Shown: positions 16,666 to 26,381, counted from the first letter of the stretch. The stretch: 64,000 bases of DNA from DATLGB01 sp963726825 (GCA_963726825.1 CAVSDT010000001.1:1439972-1503971); one strand, 5' to 3'. Translations and numbers: made by a program. Notes: a model not told the origin generated them from the sequence alone.

Positions 16666-19089
16666 ATGCCTCGTCTCGGGTCCCTGGCGGCCCTGCTCGT
16701 CCTGCTCGTCCTCGCCACCGCGCCCGCCGCGCAGGCGGCCGGCCGCTGCGGCGATCACCCGTGGTGCGACACCGCCCGCACGCCGGACGAGCGCGCTGCG
16801 CTGCTGTCCGCGCAGCTGACCGTCCAGGAGAAGCTGCAGCTGCTGTGGGGCGACGAGCAGTTCGGCGTCGTCAACCCGCCCGGCGGCGCGTTCCACTCCG
16901 GCACGAACTACGGCGTGCCGCGCCTGGACGTCCCGCCGCTGTACTTCTCCGACGGTCCCGTCGGCCCCCGGCAGGGAGCGGGCGCGACGTCGATGCCCGC
17001 GCCGCTGGGCCTCGCCGCGTCCTTCGACCCGGCCCTGGCGCGGCGGGCCGGCGCGCTGATCGCCGACGAGGCCAAGGCCAAGGGCAACGACGTGGTCTTC
17101 GCGCCGACGGTCAACATCATGCGCACGCCGCGCGGGGGCCGGACCTTCGAGGCCTACGGCGAGGACCCGTTCCTCAGCGGGCGCACGGCGGTCGGCTGGA
17201 TCGAGGGCGCGCAGGAGCGGGGCGTCGTCGCCGACGTCAAGCACTTCGCCGCCAACAACCAGGAGATCGACCGCATGTCGATCGACGAGAAGATCGACGA
17301 GCGGACGCTGCGCGAGATCTACCTCCCGCAGTTCGAGGCGGCGGTCAAGGAGGCCGGCGTCGGCTCGGTCATGTGCGCCTACAACCAGGTCAACGGGCAG
17401 TTCGCCTGCGAGAACGAGCACCTGCTCACCGACGTGCTCAAGCGCGACTGGGGCTTCAAGGGCTTCGTCCTCGCCGACTACCCGGCCGCGCACGACACCG
17501 TCGCGTCGCTGCGCAACGGGCTGGACTTCGAGCCGTTCGGTGCGGCCTACAACCCGGTCTCCACGGCGCTGGCGCTCAGCCAGGGGTCTGCGACGACCGC
17601 CCAGGTCGACGACCACGTCCAGCGGATCCTGCGCACGATGTTCGCCTTCGGCGTCTTCGACCGCGCCGCCTACGCCAACGACGACGCGCAGATCCCCGTC
17701 GCCGAGCACGCCGCGGTCGCGGCCGACGTCGAGGCGGGCGGGATCACGCTGCTCGAGAACCGCGGCGCCGTGTTGCCGCTGGACGCCGCGAAGGCCAAGC
17801 GGGTCGCGCTGATCGGCGCCGACGCCGACCGCTTCAAGAACGGCGGCGGCTCCTCCAACGTCACGCCGCTGCAGCTCGTCACGCCGCGTCAAGGGCTCGA
17901 GGCGCGCGCGGCGCAGGCCGGCGTGCAGCTCACCTACGAGCCCTCCGACGACCCCGCCGTCGCGGCGGCCGCGGCCAAGGGCGCCGACGTGGCCATCGTC
18001 GTCGCCGGCGACACCGCCACGGAGGGCCAGGACCAGCCCTGCATCGCCCTCGACTGCACCGACGACACCCAGGTCAACGGCTTCGGCACCACCAAGGGCG
18101 CCGCGCGCAACCTCGACGCCACGATCGCCGCGGTGGCCAAGGCCAACCCGCGGACGGTGGTGGTGCTCGAGACGAGCGGGCCCGTCCTGACCCCGTGGCG
18201 CAAGGACGTCGCGGGGCTCGTCGAGGCGTGGTACCCGGGCGAGTCGGGCGGGACGGCGATCGCCCGCGTCCTGTTCGGCGACGCCGACCCGGGCGGCCGC
18301 CTGCCCGCGACCTTCCCCGACAGCGAGAAGCAGCTCGCCACGACCGATGATCCCGAGGCCTACCCGGGCGTGGACGGCGTCGTGACCTACAAGGAGGGCG
18401 TGCTCGTCGGCTACCGCTGGTTCGACCAGCGCAAGCTCGAGCCGGCCTATCCCTTCGGCGCCGGGCGCTCCTACACCCGCTTCCGCTTCTCCAAGCTGCG
18501 CGTCCGCGCCGCCGCGGCCGGCGGGGCGACCGTCACCGCCGTCGTGCGCAACACGGGCAAGCGCCGTGGGTTCGCCGTGCCCCAGCTCTACGTCGGGCTG
18601 CCCGCACCGTCGGCGGACGTCGTCCAGCCGCCGCGCCAGCTCAAGGGCTTCGAGAAGCTCGACCTCGCGCCCGGGGCGGCCAGGACGGTGTCCTTCCGGC
18701 TCGACCGGCGCGCGTTCTCCTACTGGGACACGGCCGCCGGGGACTGGCGGGTGGCGCGAGGGTGCTACGCGATCGCGGTCGGCCGCTCCTCGCGCGACCT
18801 GCCGCTGCGCAGCCGCCTGCCGCGTGCGGGCGGGACCTGCCCGAAGGCCAAGCCCCGGCGCTGCACCTCCCGGCGCGCCTTCACCATCCGCCTCCCGCGC
18901 GGCCTGCGCGGCGCGCGGGTGACGCTGCGCGGCAAGCGCCTCGCGGTCCGCCGCGCCGGCGGCCGGCTGACGGCGCGCGTGGATCTGCGCAAGCGCCCGG
19001 CCGGTCGCTACCGCGTCCGCATCACGGGCCGCAAGGGGGGCAAGCGGCTGACCCGGACTCGGACGTACCGCACCTGCCGCAAGGGCTGA
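16666..19089 (+). CDS. secreted GH3 beta-glucosidase-type glycosidase with CTSRR...YRTC tail
   Basis: This 807-residue protein has a Sec signal (about 1-24). The GH3 N-terminal barrel contains YFSDGPVGPR, APTVNIMRTPRGGRTFEAYG, VKHFAANNQE and the nucleophile Asp271 in GFVLADYPA. The second domain has LIGADADRFKNGGGSSNV and GLVEAWYPGESGGTAIARVL. A fibronectin-like domain follows (GRSYTRFRFSKL, LKGFEKLDLAPG). The last 75 residues are the same basic Cys-flanked module found in the lipase at 10847-12145. It probably releases sugars from plant or wall glycans outside the cell. TAGGTT lies exactly six bases before the ATG, pointing to a leaderless mRNA. Confidence 0.9.
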   Translation: MPRLGSLAALLVLLVLATAPAAQAAGRCGDHPWCDTARTPDERAALLSAQLTVQEKLQLLWGDEQFGVVNPPGGAFHSGTNYGVPRLDVPPLYFSDGPVGPRQGAGATSMPAPLGLAASFDPALARRAGALIADEAKAKGNDVVFAPTVNIMRTPRGGRTFEAYGEDPFLSGRTAVGWIEGAQERGVVADVKHFAANNQEIDRMSIDEKIDERTLREIYLPQFEAAVKEAGVGSVMCAYNQVNGQFACENEHLLTDVLKRDWGFKGFVLADYPAAHDTVASLRNGLDFEPFGAAYNPVSTALALSQGSATTAQVDDHVQRILRTMFAFGVFDRAAYANDDAQIPVAEHAAVAADVEAGGITLLENRGAVLPLDAAKAKRVALIGADADRFKNGGGSSNVTPLQLVTPRQGLEARAAQAGVQLTYEPSDDPAVAAAAAKGADVAIVVAGDTATEGQDQPCIALDCTDDTQVNGFGTTKGAARNLDATIAAVAKANPRTVVVLETSGPVLTPWRKDVAGLVEAWYPGESGGTAIARVLFGDADPGGRLPATFPDSEKQLATTDDPEAYPGVDGVVTYKEGVLVGYRWFDQRKLEPAYPFGAGRSYTRFRFSKLRVRAAAAGGATVTAVVRNTGKRRGFAVPQLYVGLPAPSADVVQPPRQLKGFEKLDLAPGAARTVSFRLDRRAFSYWDTAAGDWRVARGCYAIAVGRSSRDLPLRSRLPRAGGTCPKAKPRRCTSRRAFTIRLPRGLRGARVTLRGKRLAVRRAGGRLTARVDLRKRPAGRYRVRITGRKGGKRLTRTRTYRTCRKG

Positions 19090-19093
19090 GTGG

Positions 19094-19108
19094 TACCCCT
19101 AGGGGGTA
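19094..19108 (+). promoter_or_regulatory. CsoR-type copper operator
   Basis: TACCCCTAGGGGGTA is an almost perfect dyad matching the TACCC...GGGTA core of CsoR operators. It lies 19 bases before the copper ATPase start. TACCGT at 19115-19120 is a likely -10, so a bound repressor would cover the -35 region. No csoR gene is in the window. Confidence 0.72.
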
Positions 19109-19127
19109 TCCGCTACCGTCTGGGGGG

Positions 19128-21325
19128 ATGACCGCCCCGACCCACGTCGACCTCCCGATCGAGGGGATGAGCTGCGCGTCCTGCGCCGCCCGGGTGTCCA
19201 AGCGCCTGAACGGCCTGGAGGGCGTCAGCGCCACCGTCAACTTCGCGACGGAGAAGGCCGCCGTGGCCTACGACCCGGCCGTCGTGGCGCCCGATGCGCT
19301 CGTCGGCGCCGTCGAGGCCGCCGGCTACCGGACGGCGCTGCCGTCCGAGGCGCCCGCGGACGACGACCACGACCACATGGCGATGGGCGGCGACGGGAGG
19401 ACCTCGAGCGCCGTGTCCTGGTCGTCGCCGCGCTCGCCCTCCCGGTGCTGCTCGTCGCGATGGTCCCGCCGCTGCAGTTCACGAACTGGCAGTGGGCGGC
19501 GCTGACCCTGATCGCCCCCGTCGTGACCTGGGGCGCATGGCCGTTTCACGTGTCCGCCTTCCGCAGCGCCCGCCACGGCGCGGCCCAGATGGACACGCTG
19601 GTCTCCCTCGGCGTGATCGCCGCCTTCGGCTGGTCGCTGTACGCCCTCTTCCTCGGGGACGCCGGGATCCCCGGCATGACGATGACCTTCGACCTGCTGC
19701 CCCAGCGCGGGTCGGGCACGAGCGAGGTCTACCTCGAGATCGCCGGCACCGTCACCCTCTTCCTGCTCACCGGCCGGCTGTTCGAGGCGCGGGCCAAGGC
19801 CCGTGCCGGCGACGCGCTGCGGGCGCTGCTCGCGCTGGGCGCCAAGGACGCGGCGAGGCTGGGCGCGGACGGATCCGAGACCCGCGTCCCGGCCGACTCG
19901 CTCGTCGTCGGCGACCGCTTCGTGGTGCGCCCGGGGGAGACCGTGGCCACCGACGGCGTCGTGGAGGAGGGATCCAGCGCGGTCGACCAGTCGCTGCTGA
20001 CCGGCGAGAGCGTCCCGGTGGAGAAGGCGCCCGGCGATCCCGTCACGGGCGCGACGGTCAACGCGGGCGGCCGGCTGGTCGTGCGCGCGACGCGCGTCGG
20101 TGCCGACACCGCGGTGGCCCGCATCGGCCGGCTCGTCGAGCAGGCCCAGACCGGCCAGGCGCCCGTGCAGCGCCTCGCCGACCGCATCTCCGCCGTCTTC
20201 GTCCCCGTGGTGATCGTCCTGGCGGTCGCCGTGTTCGGGTTCTGGCTCGCGCTGGGGGACGGCGTCGAGTTCGCCTTCACCGCCGCGGTCGCCGTGCTCG
20301 TGATCGCCTGCCCGTGCGCGCTGGGACTGGCGACGCCGACCGCGCTGCTGGTCGGCACGGGCCGCGGCGCCCAGCTCGGGGTGCTCATCCGCGGGCCGCA
20401 GGTGCTCGAGTCCACCCGCCGGGTCGACACGATCCTCCTCGACAAGACGGGGACCGTGACGACGGGGCGGATGGCGGTGGTGGACTTCACGGATGAGGAG
20501 ACGCTGCGGTTGGCGGGGGCGGTCGAGGACGCTTCCGAACACCCGATCGGGCGGGCGATCGCGGCCGCCGCGCGGGAGCGGTTCGGCCTGCTGTGGGCGG
20601 TGTCGGACTTCCGCGCCCTGCCTGGCAGTGGCGTCGCCGGCCGCATCGAGGGGCGGGTCATCACCGTCGGGAAGCCCCGCGAGGCGGACCTCCGCACGTT
20701 GAGTACCCATGCTGGCGTCAACGTGCGGAACCCCACGTCGACGAGGGTGGCGGTGTACGCCGACGACCAGCTCCTGGGCACGATCGCCCTTGCGGACACG
20801 GTGAAGCCCACCTCCTCGGCGGCCGTCGCCCAGCTCCGCCAGCTGGGACTGCGGACCGTGCTGCTGACCGGCGACACCCGCGCCACCGCGGAAGCGGTCG
20901 CCACCGAGACCGGCATCGACGAGGTGATCGCCGAGGTCCTCCCCGAGGACAAGGCGGCAGTGGTCCAGAAGCTCCAGGCTGAGGGCCACGTCGTGGCCAT
21001 GGTCGGGGACGGCGTCAACGACGCGCCCGCGCTGGCCCAGGCCGATCTGGGGCTCGCCATCGGCACCGGGACCGACGTCGCGATCGAGGCCTCCGACCTG
21101 ACGCTCGTCTCCGGGGACCTGCGCTCGGCCGCCGACGCGATCCGGCTCTCGCGCGCGACGCTGCGCACGATCAAGCAGAACCTCGTGTGGGCCTTCGGCT
21201 ACAACGTCGCCGCGATCCCGCTGGCCGCCGCGGGGTTGCTGAACCCGCTCGTGGCCGGCCTGGCGATGGCGTTCTCGAGCGTCTCCGTGGTGCTCAACGC
21301 GCTGCGCCTGCGCCGCTTCCGGTGA
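19128..21325 (+). pseudogene. copA: copper-exporting P1B ATPase CopA, frame broken after the metal-binding domain
   Basis: The N-terminal frame has a heavy-metal domain with GMSCASC (Cys16, Cys19) and runs to about 19396. The rest continues in the -1 frame as REDLERRVLVVAALALPVLL. It has TGES, the membrane CPC in IACPCALGLATP, LDKTGTVTTG, SEHPIG and GDGVNDAPAL: a complete copper-type P-type ATPase. The join needs one more G in the GGG run at 19395-19397. The enzyme pumps Cu(I) out using ATP, with a CsoR-like operator upstream. As written, the first frame would give a 125-residue chaperone-like protein, and a GTG at 19445 could start the pump without its first metal domain. A missing base is the simplest explanation. 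Confidence 0.85.
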
Positions 21326-21328
21326 CCG

Positions 21329-21407
21329 GCGAACCAGCGCCGAAGCACGCCGTCGGCCCGCCGGTGCTCGCCGAACCCGTCATGACGGGTCGGGTGGGCG
21401 CTGGCGG
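21329..21407. repeat. 79-bp intergenic repeat, copy 1
   Basis: This copy lies between copA and the lipoate-ligase-like gene. It aligns without gaps to 35112-35190 with 61 of 79 bases identical. It contains a perfect 16-bp palindrome at 21375-21390 (ACCCGTCATGACGGGT). Outer arms CCAGCGCC (21334-21341) and GGCGCTGG (21397-21404) enclose it. Nothing about it marks a known insertion sequence. Confidence 0.75.
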
Positions 21408-21437
21408 GTGGGTGGCGTCCTGCGAAGCTGGACCGCC

Positions 21438-22169
21438 GTGCGGCTGCTGACGACCGTCTTCGAGGAGGACCCCCCGCTCGACGCCGCCCTCGCCGCGGCG
21501 CTCGTGCGCCGGGCGGCGCGCGACCCGCACGCCGAGACCGTCCTGCGTGCCTACGCACCCGCGCCGACGCTCGCCTTCGGTCGCCTCGACGCCATCCGCC
21601 CCGGCTTCGGACAGGCCGTCGCGGCCGCGCGCGAGCACGGCTTCACGCCCGTGCTGCGTGCCCCCGGCGGCCACGCCGCCGCCTACCACGAGCAGACGCT
21701 CGTGCTCGAGGTCGTCGCAGCCGACGCCGACGCCGTCGCCGGGGTCCGCCCGCGCTTCGAGCGCGCCGCCGCCGCGCTGGCCGGCGTCCTGCGCGGCCTC
21801 GGGGCCGACGCGCGAGTCGGCCCCGTCCCCGGCGAGTACTGCCCCGGCGAGTTCACCGTCAACGGTGCCGGCCGGGTCAAGCTCGCGGGCATCGCGCAGC
21901 GGCTCGTCGCCGGGTCCTGGCTCGTCGGCGCCGAGCTCGTCGTCGCCGACGCCGCCCCGATCCGCGCCGTGCTCACCGACGTGCACGCCGCGCTCGGGAT
22001 GGCGTTCGATCCCGGCACCGCCGCCGCCGTGGCGGACCTCGCGCCCGGCGTGACGCTCGAGATCGCCCGCGACGCCGTGCTCGCGGCGGCGGGGCACCCG
22101 CGCCCCGTCCGGCCGGACGCAGCGCTCCTCGCCGACGCGGCCCACCTGCGCGCCCGTCACGCCGTCTGA
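21438..22169 (+). CDS. lipoate-protein ligase A-like protein (BPL/LPL fold)
   Basis: This 243-residue protein from GTG 21438 has features of the biotin/lipoate ligase fold. RAPGGHAAAYHEQTLVLEVV stands where lipoate ligases have the RRxxGG-AVYHD-N loop. VKLAGIAQRLVAGSWLVG corresponds to the KIAGxAQ strand with the lysine that contacts the acyl-adenylate. It may attach lipoate or octanoate to E2 or GcvH proteins, but relatives with other roles exist. A GTG at 21408 is an alternative start. It begins 30 bases after the intergenic repeat. Genes for lipoyl-dependent enzymes are not nearby. Confidence 0.72.
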   Translation: MRLLTTVFEEDPPLDAALAAALVRRAARDPHAETVLRAYAPAPTLAFGRLDAIRPGFGQAVAAAREHGFTPVLRAPGGHAAAYHEQTLVLEVVAADADAVAGVRPRFERAAAALAGVLRGLGADARVGPVPGEYCPGEFTVNGAGRVKLAGIAQRLVAGSWLVGAELVVADAAPIRAVLTDVHAALGMAFDPGTAAAVADLAPGVTLEIARDAVLAAAGHPRPVRPDAALLADAAHLRARHAV

Positions 22170-22292
22170 TCTCGGCGAGCCTCCTTGCGGGGCGACCTCT
22201 GTCATCTGAACGACCACGTTCGCGCCAGACGCTGTGCGCCACGACACGAACCGGCGCGGGACGCCGCGCGAGGGGGTAGACCCCTGGTCACG

Positions 22293-24236
22293 ATGTCTGC
22301 CACCGAGCCCGCCTCCGCCGCCGTCGACGTCGCCGCGCTGCGTCAGCAGCTCGACGGCCCCCACGCCGCGACGCGCAACCAGGTCCGCGAAGCGCTGTCC
22401 ACCGAGCCCTTCGCCCCCGTCATCGAGCTGCCGCGCGCGGAGTACCGCGAGCACGTGATGGGCCTCGTCAAGCGCATGGCCGAGGGGGGCACCACGGGCC
22501 TCGCCTACCCCGAGGAGTACGGCGGGGAGGGCGCGGTCGGCGCGTCGATCGCGGGCTTCGAGACCCTGGCCTTCGGCGACCTCTCCCTCGTGGTCAAGGT
22601 CGGCGTCCAGTTCGGCCTCTTCGGTGGCGCCGTCCTCCATCTCGGCACGAAGAAGCACCACGACGCCTACCTCGCCGACGTCGCGAGCGTCGAGCTCCCC
22701 GGGTGCTTCGCGATGTCGGAGTCCGGCCACGGCTCCAACGTCCAGGAGGCACGCACCACCGCGACGTACGACCCGGAGACGGAGGAGTTCGTCGTCCACT
22801 CCCCCGACCTGTCGGCGCGCAAGGACTACATCGGCAACGCCGCCGTCCACGGCCGCATGGCCGCCGTCTTCTGCCAGCTCGTCGTCGGGGGCGAGCAGCG
22901 CGGTGTGCACTGCGTGCTCGTCCCGATCCGCGATGCGGAGGGCAACGCCCTCGACGGCGTCACGATCACCGACAACGGGCCCAAGCTCGGCCTCAACGGC
23001 GTCGACAACGGCCAGCTGATGTTCGACGCGGTCCGCGTCCCGCGCGACAACCTGCTCGACCGCTACGCCACCGTCTCGGCCGACGGCACCTACCAGTCCG
23101 ACATCGAGAACCCCGATCGGCGCTTCTTCACGATGCTCGGCACGCTGATCCAGGGCCGCGTGTCCGTCGGCGGCGCGGCCATCTCGGTCTCGAAGGTCGC
23201 CCTGCTGATCGCGATCCGCCACGCCCTGCGCCGGCGCCAGTTCGGCCCCGCCGACCAGCCCGAGGCCCTGCTGCTCGACTACCGCGTGCACCAGCGCCGG
23301 CTCCTGCCGCACCTCGCGAGCGCCTACGCCCTGCACTTCGCCCAGGACGCGACACGCGAGGAGACCCACCGCGCCTTCACCGAGGTCGACTACGCCGACG
23401 CCGACCAGCGCCGCCTCGAGACCCGCGCCGCCGCCCTGAAGGCGATCGCCACCTGGCACGCCACCAAGACCGTGCAGGAGTGCCGCGAGGCCTGCGGCGG
23501 CGCCGGCTACCTCGCCCAGAACCGCTTCGCCGCGCTCAAGGGCGACTCGGACGTCTTCACGACCTTCGAGGGCGACAACGTCGTCCTGCGCCAGCTCGTG
23601 GCCAAGAACCTCCTCACCGGGTTCCGCGACGAGCTCGGCGAGCTCGACCCGCTCGGCAAGAGCTCGTTCTTCGCCGGCCAGGTGTTCAACATCGTCGCGG
23701 AGCGGACCGCCGCCCGCGAGCTGGTCGGCCGCATCCGCGACGAGCTGCGCCCGGGCGACGACGACCGCTCGGTGCGCGACCGCGAGTGGCAGCTCGAGAC
23801 CTTCGCCTGGCGCGAGGAGCACCTGACCTCGAGCGCGGCCCGCCGCCTGAAGGGGCTCATCGACGCCGGCGGCGACCCGTTCGAGACGCTGCTCGACACG
23901 CAGGACCACCTCCTCGAGGTCGCCCGCGTGCACACGGAGCGGATCGTCCTGGAGTCCTTCGCCGAGGCCGTCGAGGCGTGTCCGCACGCGCCGACGCGCC
24001 GGGTCCTCGACCTCCTCTGCGACCTCTACGCGCTCTCCCTCATCGAGCAGGACCGCGGCTGGTTCCAGGAGCACGGTCGCATCTCCTCCAAGGGCTCGAA
24101 GGCCGTCGTGAAGGCCGTGGGCGAGCTGTGCAAGGCCCTGCGCCAGCACGCCGGCCCGCTCGTCGAGGCCTTCGGGGTGCCGGAGGCCCAGGTCGCGGGG
24201 ACCCTCGCGGACCCCTCCACGCACATCGAGGTCTAG
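22293..24236 (+). CDS. acyl-CoA oxidase
   Basis: At 647 residues this matches acyl-CoA oxidases rather than the roughly 400-residue dehydrogenases. It has GCFAMSESGHGSNVQEART in the middle domain, DGVTITDNGPKLGLNGVDNG, and near residue 420 EACGGAGYLAQNRFAALKGD followed by DVFTTFEGDNVVLRQLVAKN. Here the Glu of TFEGDN is the catalytic base. A C-terminal helical oxidase domain completes it. It would oxidise acyl-CoA to enoyl-CoA and pass electrons to oxygen, giving peroxide. The ATG follows a short GGGGG-TAGA-CCCC hairpin, so initiation may be structured. Confidence 0.88.
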   Translation: MSATEPASAAVDVAALRQQLDGPHAATRNQVREALSTEPFAPVIELPRAEYREHVMGLVKRMAEGGTTGLAYPEEYGGEGAVGASIAGFETLAFGDLSLVVKVGVQFGLFGGAVLHLGTKKHHDAYLADVASVELPGCFAMSESGHGSNVQEARTTATYDPETEEFVVHSPDLSARKDYIGNAAVHGRMAAVFCQLVVGGEQRGVHCVLVPIRDAEGNALDGVTITDNGPKLGLNGVDNGQLMFDAVRVPRDNLLDRYATVSADGTYQSDIENPDRRFFTMLGTLIQGRVSVGGAAISVSKVALLIAIRHALRRRQFGPADQPEALLLDYRVHQRRLLPHLASAYALHFAQDATREETHRAFTEVDYADADQRRLETRAAALKAIATWHATKTVQECREACGGAGYLAQNRFAALKGDSDVFTTFEGDNVVLRQLVAKNLLTGFRDELGELDPLGKSSFFAGQVFNIVAERTAARELVGRIRDELRPGDDDRSVRDREWQLETFAWREEHLTSSAARRLKGLIDAGGDPFETLLDTQDHLLEVARVHTERIVLESFAEAVEACPHAPTRRVLDLLCDLYALSLIEQDRGWFQEHGRISSKGSKAVVKAVGELCKALRQHAGPLVEAFGVPEAQVAGTLADPSTHIEV

Positions 24237-24292
24237 CCCGAACGCCTGACCGCCGCCCGGTTTCCGACCGGTCCGGCGGGCAGCCCAGGGGC

Positions 24293-25471
24293 ATGAAGGC
24301 AATCACCTGGCAGGGCACGCGCGACGTGCAGGTCTCCGAGGTCCCGGATCCCACGATCCAGGAGCCGACGGACGCGATCATCCGCGTCACGTCGAGCGGC
24401 ATCTGCGGCTCCGACCTGCACCTCTACGAGACACTCGCACCGTTCATGTCCCCCGGCGACATCCTCGGCCACGAGCCGATGGGCGTCGTGGAGGAGGTCG
24501 GCTCGGCCGTGACCGAGCTCAAGGTCGGCGACCGCGTCGTGATCCCGTTCCAGATCGCCTGTGGCCACTGCTTCATGTGCGACACCGGCCTGCCGACGCA
24601 GTGCGAGACCACGCAGGTGCGCGAGCAGGAGACGGGCGCCGCGCTGTTCGGCTTCTCCAAGCTCTACGGCTCCGTCCCGGGCGGCCAGGCGCAGTTCCTG
24701 CGCGTCCCCCACGCCGACTTCACCCACATCAAGGTCCCCGACGAGGGACCCGACGACCGCTACGTCTACCTCTCCGACGTGCTCCCGACCGCGTGGCAGG
24801 GCGTGGAGTACGCGAAGGTCCCTGACGGCGGCACGCTCGTCGTCCTCGGCCTCGGGCCGATCGGCGACATGTCCACCCGGATCGCCGCCCACCACGGCTA
24901 CCGCGTGATCGGCGTCGACCTCGTGCCGGAGCGCCTCGAGCGCGTCCGCGCCCGCGGCAACGAGGTCATCGACCTCAACGAGCACCCCAAGGACCTCGGC
25001 GACGTCATCCGCGAGATGACCGACGGCCGCGGCCCCGACTCGGTGCAGGACGCCGTCGGCATGGAGGCGCACGGCGCCCCCGTCGGCAAGATCGCCCAGC
25101 AGCTCACCGGCCTGCTCCCGAGCAAGGTCGCCGAGAAGGTCATGACCACGGCCGGCGTGGACCGGATGGCCGCGATCTACTCCGCCATCGACATCGTCCG
25201 CCGCGGCGGCACGATCTCGCTGTCCGGCGTCTACGGCGGCATGGCCGACCCGATGCCGATGATGACGCTGTTCGACAAGCAGATCGCGCTCCACATGGGC
25301 CAGGCCAACGTCAAGCGCTGGGCCGGCGACATCATCCCCCTGCTCACCGACGAGGATCCGCTGGGCGTGCAGGACTTCGCCACCCACCACATCGCGCTCG
25401 ACGACGCGCCGGAGACCTACAAGGCCTTCCAGAAGAAGGAGGGCGTCGTCAAGGCGGTCATCAACCCGTAA
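24293..25471 (+). CDS. zinc-dependent alcohol dehydrogenase, formaldehyde dehydrogenase-like
   Basis: This 392-residue medium-chain dehydrogenase shows the catalytic zinc Cys in SSGICGSDLHLYE (about 38) and GHEPMGVVEEVG (about 61-72). The structural zinc Cys cluster is CGHCFMCDTGLPTQC (about 90-104). The NAD site is VVLGLGPIGDMSTRIAAHHG (about 184-203). The long form with a middle insert (about 255-285) is typical of glutathione-independent formaldehyde dehydrogenase-like enzymes. Substrate unknown. It follows the acyl-CoA oxidase by 56 bases and precedes a LysR gene by 10. Confidence 0.87.
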   Translation: MKAITWQGTRDVQVSEVPDPTIQEPTDAIIRVTSSGICGSDLHLYETLAPFMSPGDILGHEPMGVVEEVGSAVTELKVGDRVVIPFQIACGHCFMCDTGLPTQCETTQVREQETGAALFGFSKLYGSVPGGQAQFLRVPHADFTHIKVPDEGPDDRYVYLSDVLPTAWQGVEYAKVPDGGTLVVLGLGPIGDMSTRIAAHHGYRVIGVDLVPERLERVRARGNEVIDLNEHPKDLGDVIREMTDGRGPDSVQDAVGMEAHGAPVGKIAQQLTGLLPSKVAEKVMTTAGVDRMAAIYSAIDIVRRGGTISLSGVYGGMADPMPMMTLFDKQIALHMGQANVKRWAGDIIPLLTDEDPLGVQDFATHHIALDDAPETYKAFQKKEGVVKAVINP

Positions 25472-25481
25472 GACTCAGGGC

Positions 25482-26381
25482 ATGGAGCTCCGCCACCTGC
25501 GCTACTTCGTCGCGGTGGCGGAGGAGCTCCACTTCCGGCGCGCCGCCGAGCGGCTGCACATGTCGCAGCCGCCGCTGAGCCAGCAGATCCGCGCGCTCGA
25601 GACCGAACTCGGGGTCGACCTGCTGGTGCGCGACCGGCGCAAGGTCGAGCTCACGCCCGCCGGCCGGGTCCTGCTCGACGAGGCCCGCGAGGTGCTCGCC
25701 GCGGCCGATCGGGCGGCCACCCGGACGCGCGCCGTCGCCCGCGGCGAGGCGGGGGAGCTCTCGGTCGGGTTCGTCGGCTCGGCCATGTACGGGCGGCTGC
25801 CGGAGGTCCTGCGCGAGTACCGCACGGGGCTGCCCGAGGTCACCCTGCGGCTGCGGGAGCTCTCGACCGCCGACCAGCTCGACGCGCTCGCCGACGGCTC
25901 CATCGACGTCGGCATCTGCCGCCCGTCGCGCCCGCAGCCGGGGCTGCGGATGGAGACGGTGCACCGCGAGCCGATGCTCGCCGCGGTTCCCGCCGGGCAT
26001 CGGCTGGCCGCGCGCGACGAGATCGCCCTGGCCGACCTCGAGGGGGAGACCTGGGTGCTCCTGACGAGCCGTTCGGCCCCCGGCATCCGTGCGTCGCTGA
26101 CCGCCGCCGTCGAGCGCACGCCGCACGGGACGCAGGAGGTGGCCGAGATCCGCTCGGTGCTCGGGCTGCTGACGGCCGGCATCGGCGTGTCGCTCGTGCC
26201 GGCCTCCGTGGCCGCGACGGGGGATCGCGGCGGGGTCGCCTACCGGCCGCTGGCCGGTGACACGCCGGAGGTGGAGCTGTGGGTCGCGTCGCGCGACGGT
26301 GATCCGTCCCCGCTCGTCGCCGCCTTCGTCTCGACCACCCGGAGGGTCCTACGGGAGCCGCCCCCGGATATGGACTGCTAG
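25482..26381 (+). CDS. LysR-family transcriptional regulator
   Basis: This 299-residue protein opens with the classic MELRHLRYFVAVAEELHFRR winged helix, including AERLHMSQPPLSQQIRALE (about 22-40). A periplasmic-binding-like ligand domain starts near residue 90 (ELSVGFVGSAMYGRLPEVL). It follows the alcohol dehydrogenase by 10 bases on the same strand, so it may be cotranscribed rather than divergent, as is more usual for LysR genes. Target and ligand unknown. Confidence 0.9.
   Translation: MELRHLRYFVAVAEELHFRRAAERLHMSQPPLSQQIRALETELGVDLLVRDRRKVELTPAGRVLLDEAREVLAAADRAATRTRAVARGEAGELSVGFVGSAMYGRLPEVLREYRTGLPEVTLRLRELSTADQLDALADGSIDVGICRPSRPQPGLRMETVHREPMLAAVPAGHRLAARDEIALADLEGETWVLLTSRSAPGIRASLTAAVERTPHGTQEVAEIRSVLGLLTAGIGVSLVPASVAATGDRGGVAYRPLAGDTPEVELWVASRDGDPSPLVAAFVSTTRRVLREPPPDMDC

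Noticed and set aside
19380..19400. Programmed -1 frameshift in copA as the preferred explanation
   Set aside because: There is no slippery X-XXY-YYZ heptamer. A single missing G in GGG explains it, and other genes in the window show similar one-base errors.
20692..20728. Perfect 11-bp inverted repeat (CCGCACGTTGA / TCAACGTGCGG) inside copA
   Set aside because: It lies within well-conserved coding sequence, far from the start, with no neighbouring signal; probably chance.
21294..24302. 1002-codon minus-strand frame opposite the ligase-like and acyl-CoA oxidase genes
   Set aside because: Composition is shadow-like (Val/Gly/Asp/Arg runs), while the plus strand carries clear family motifs.
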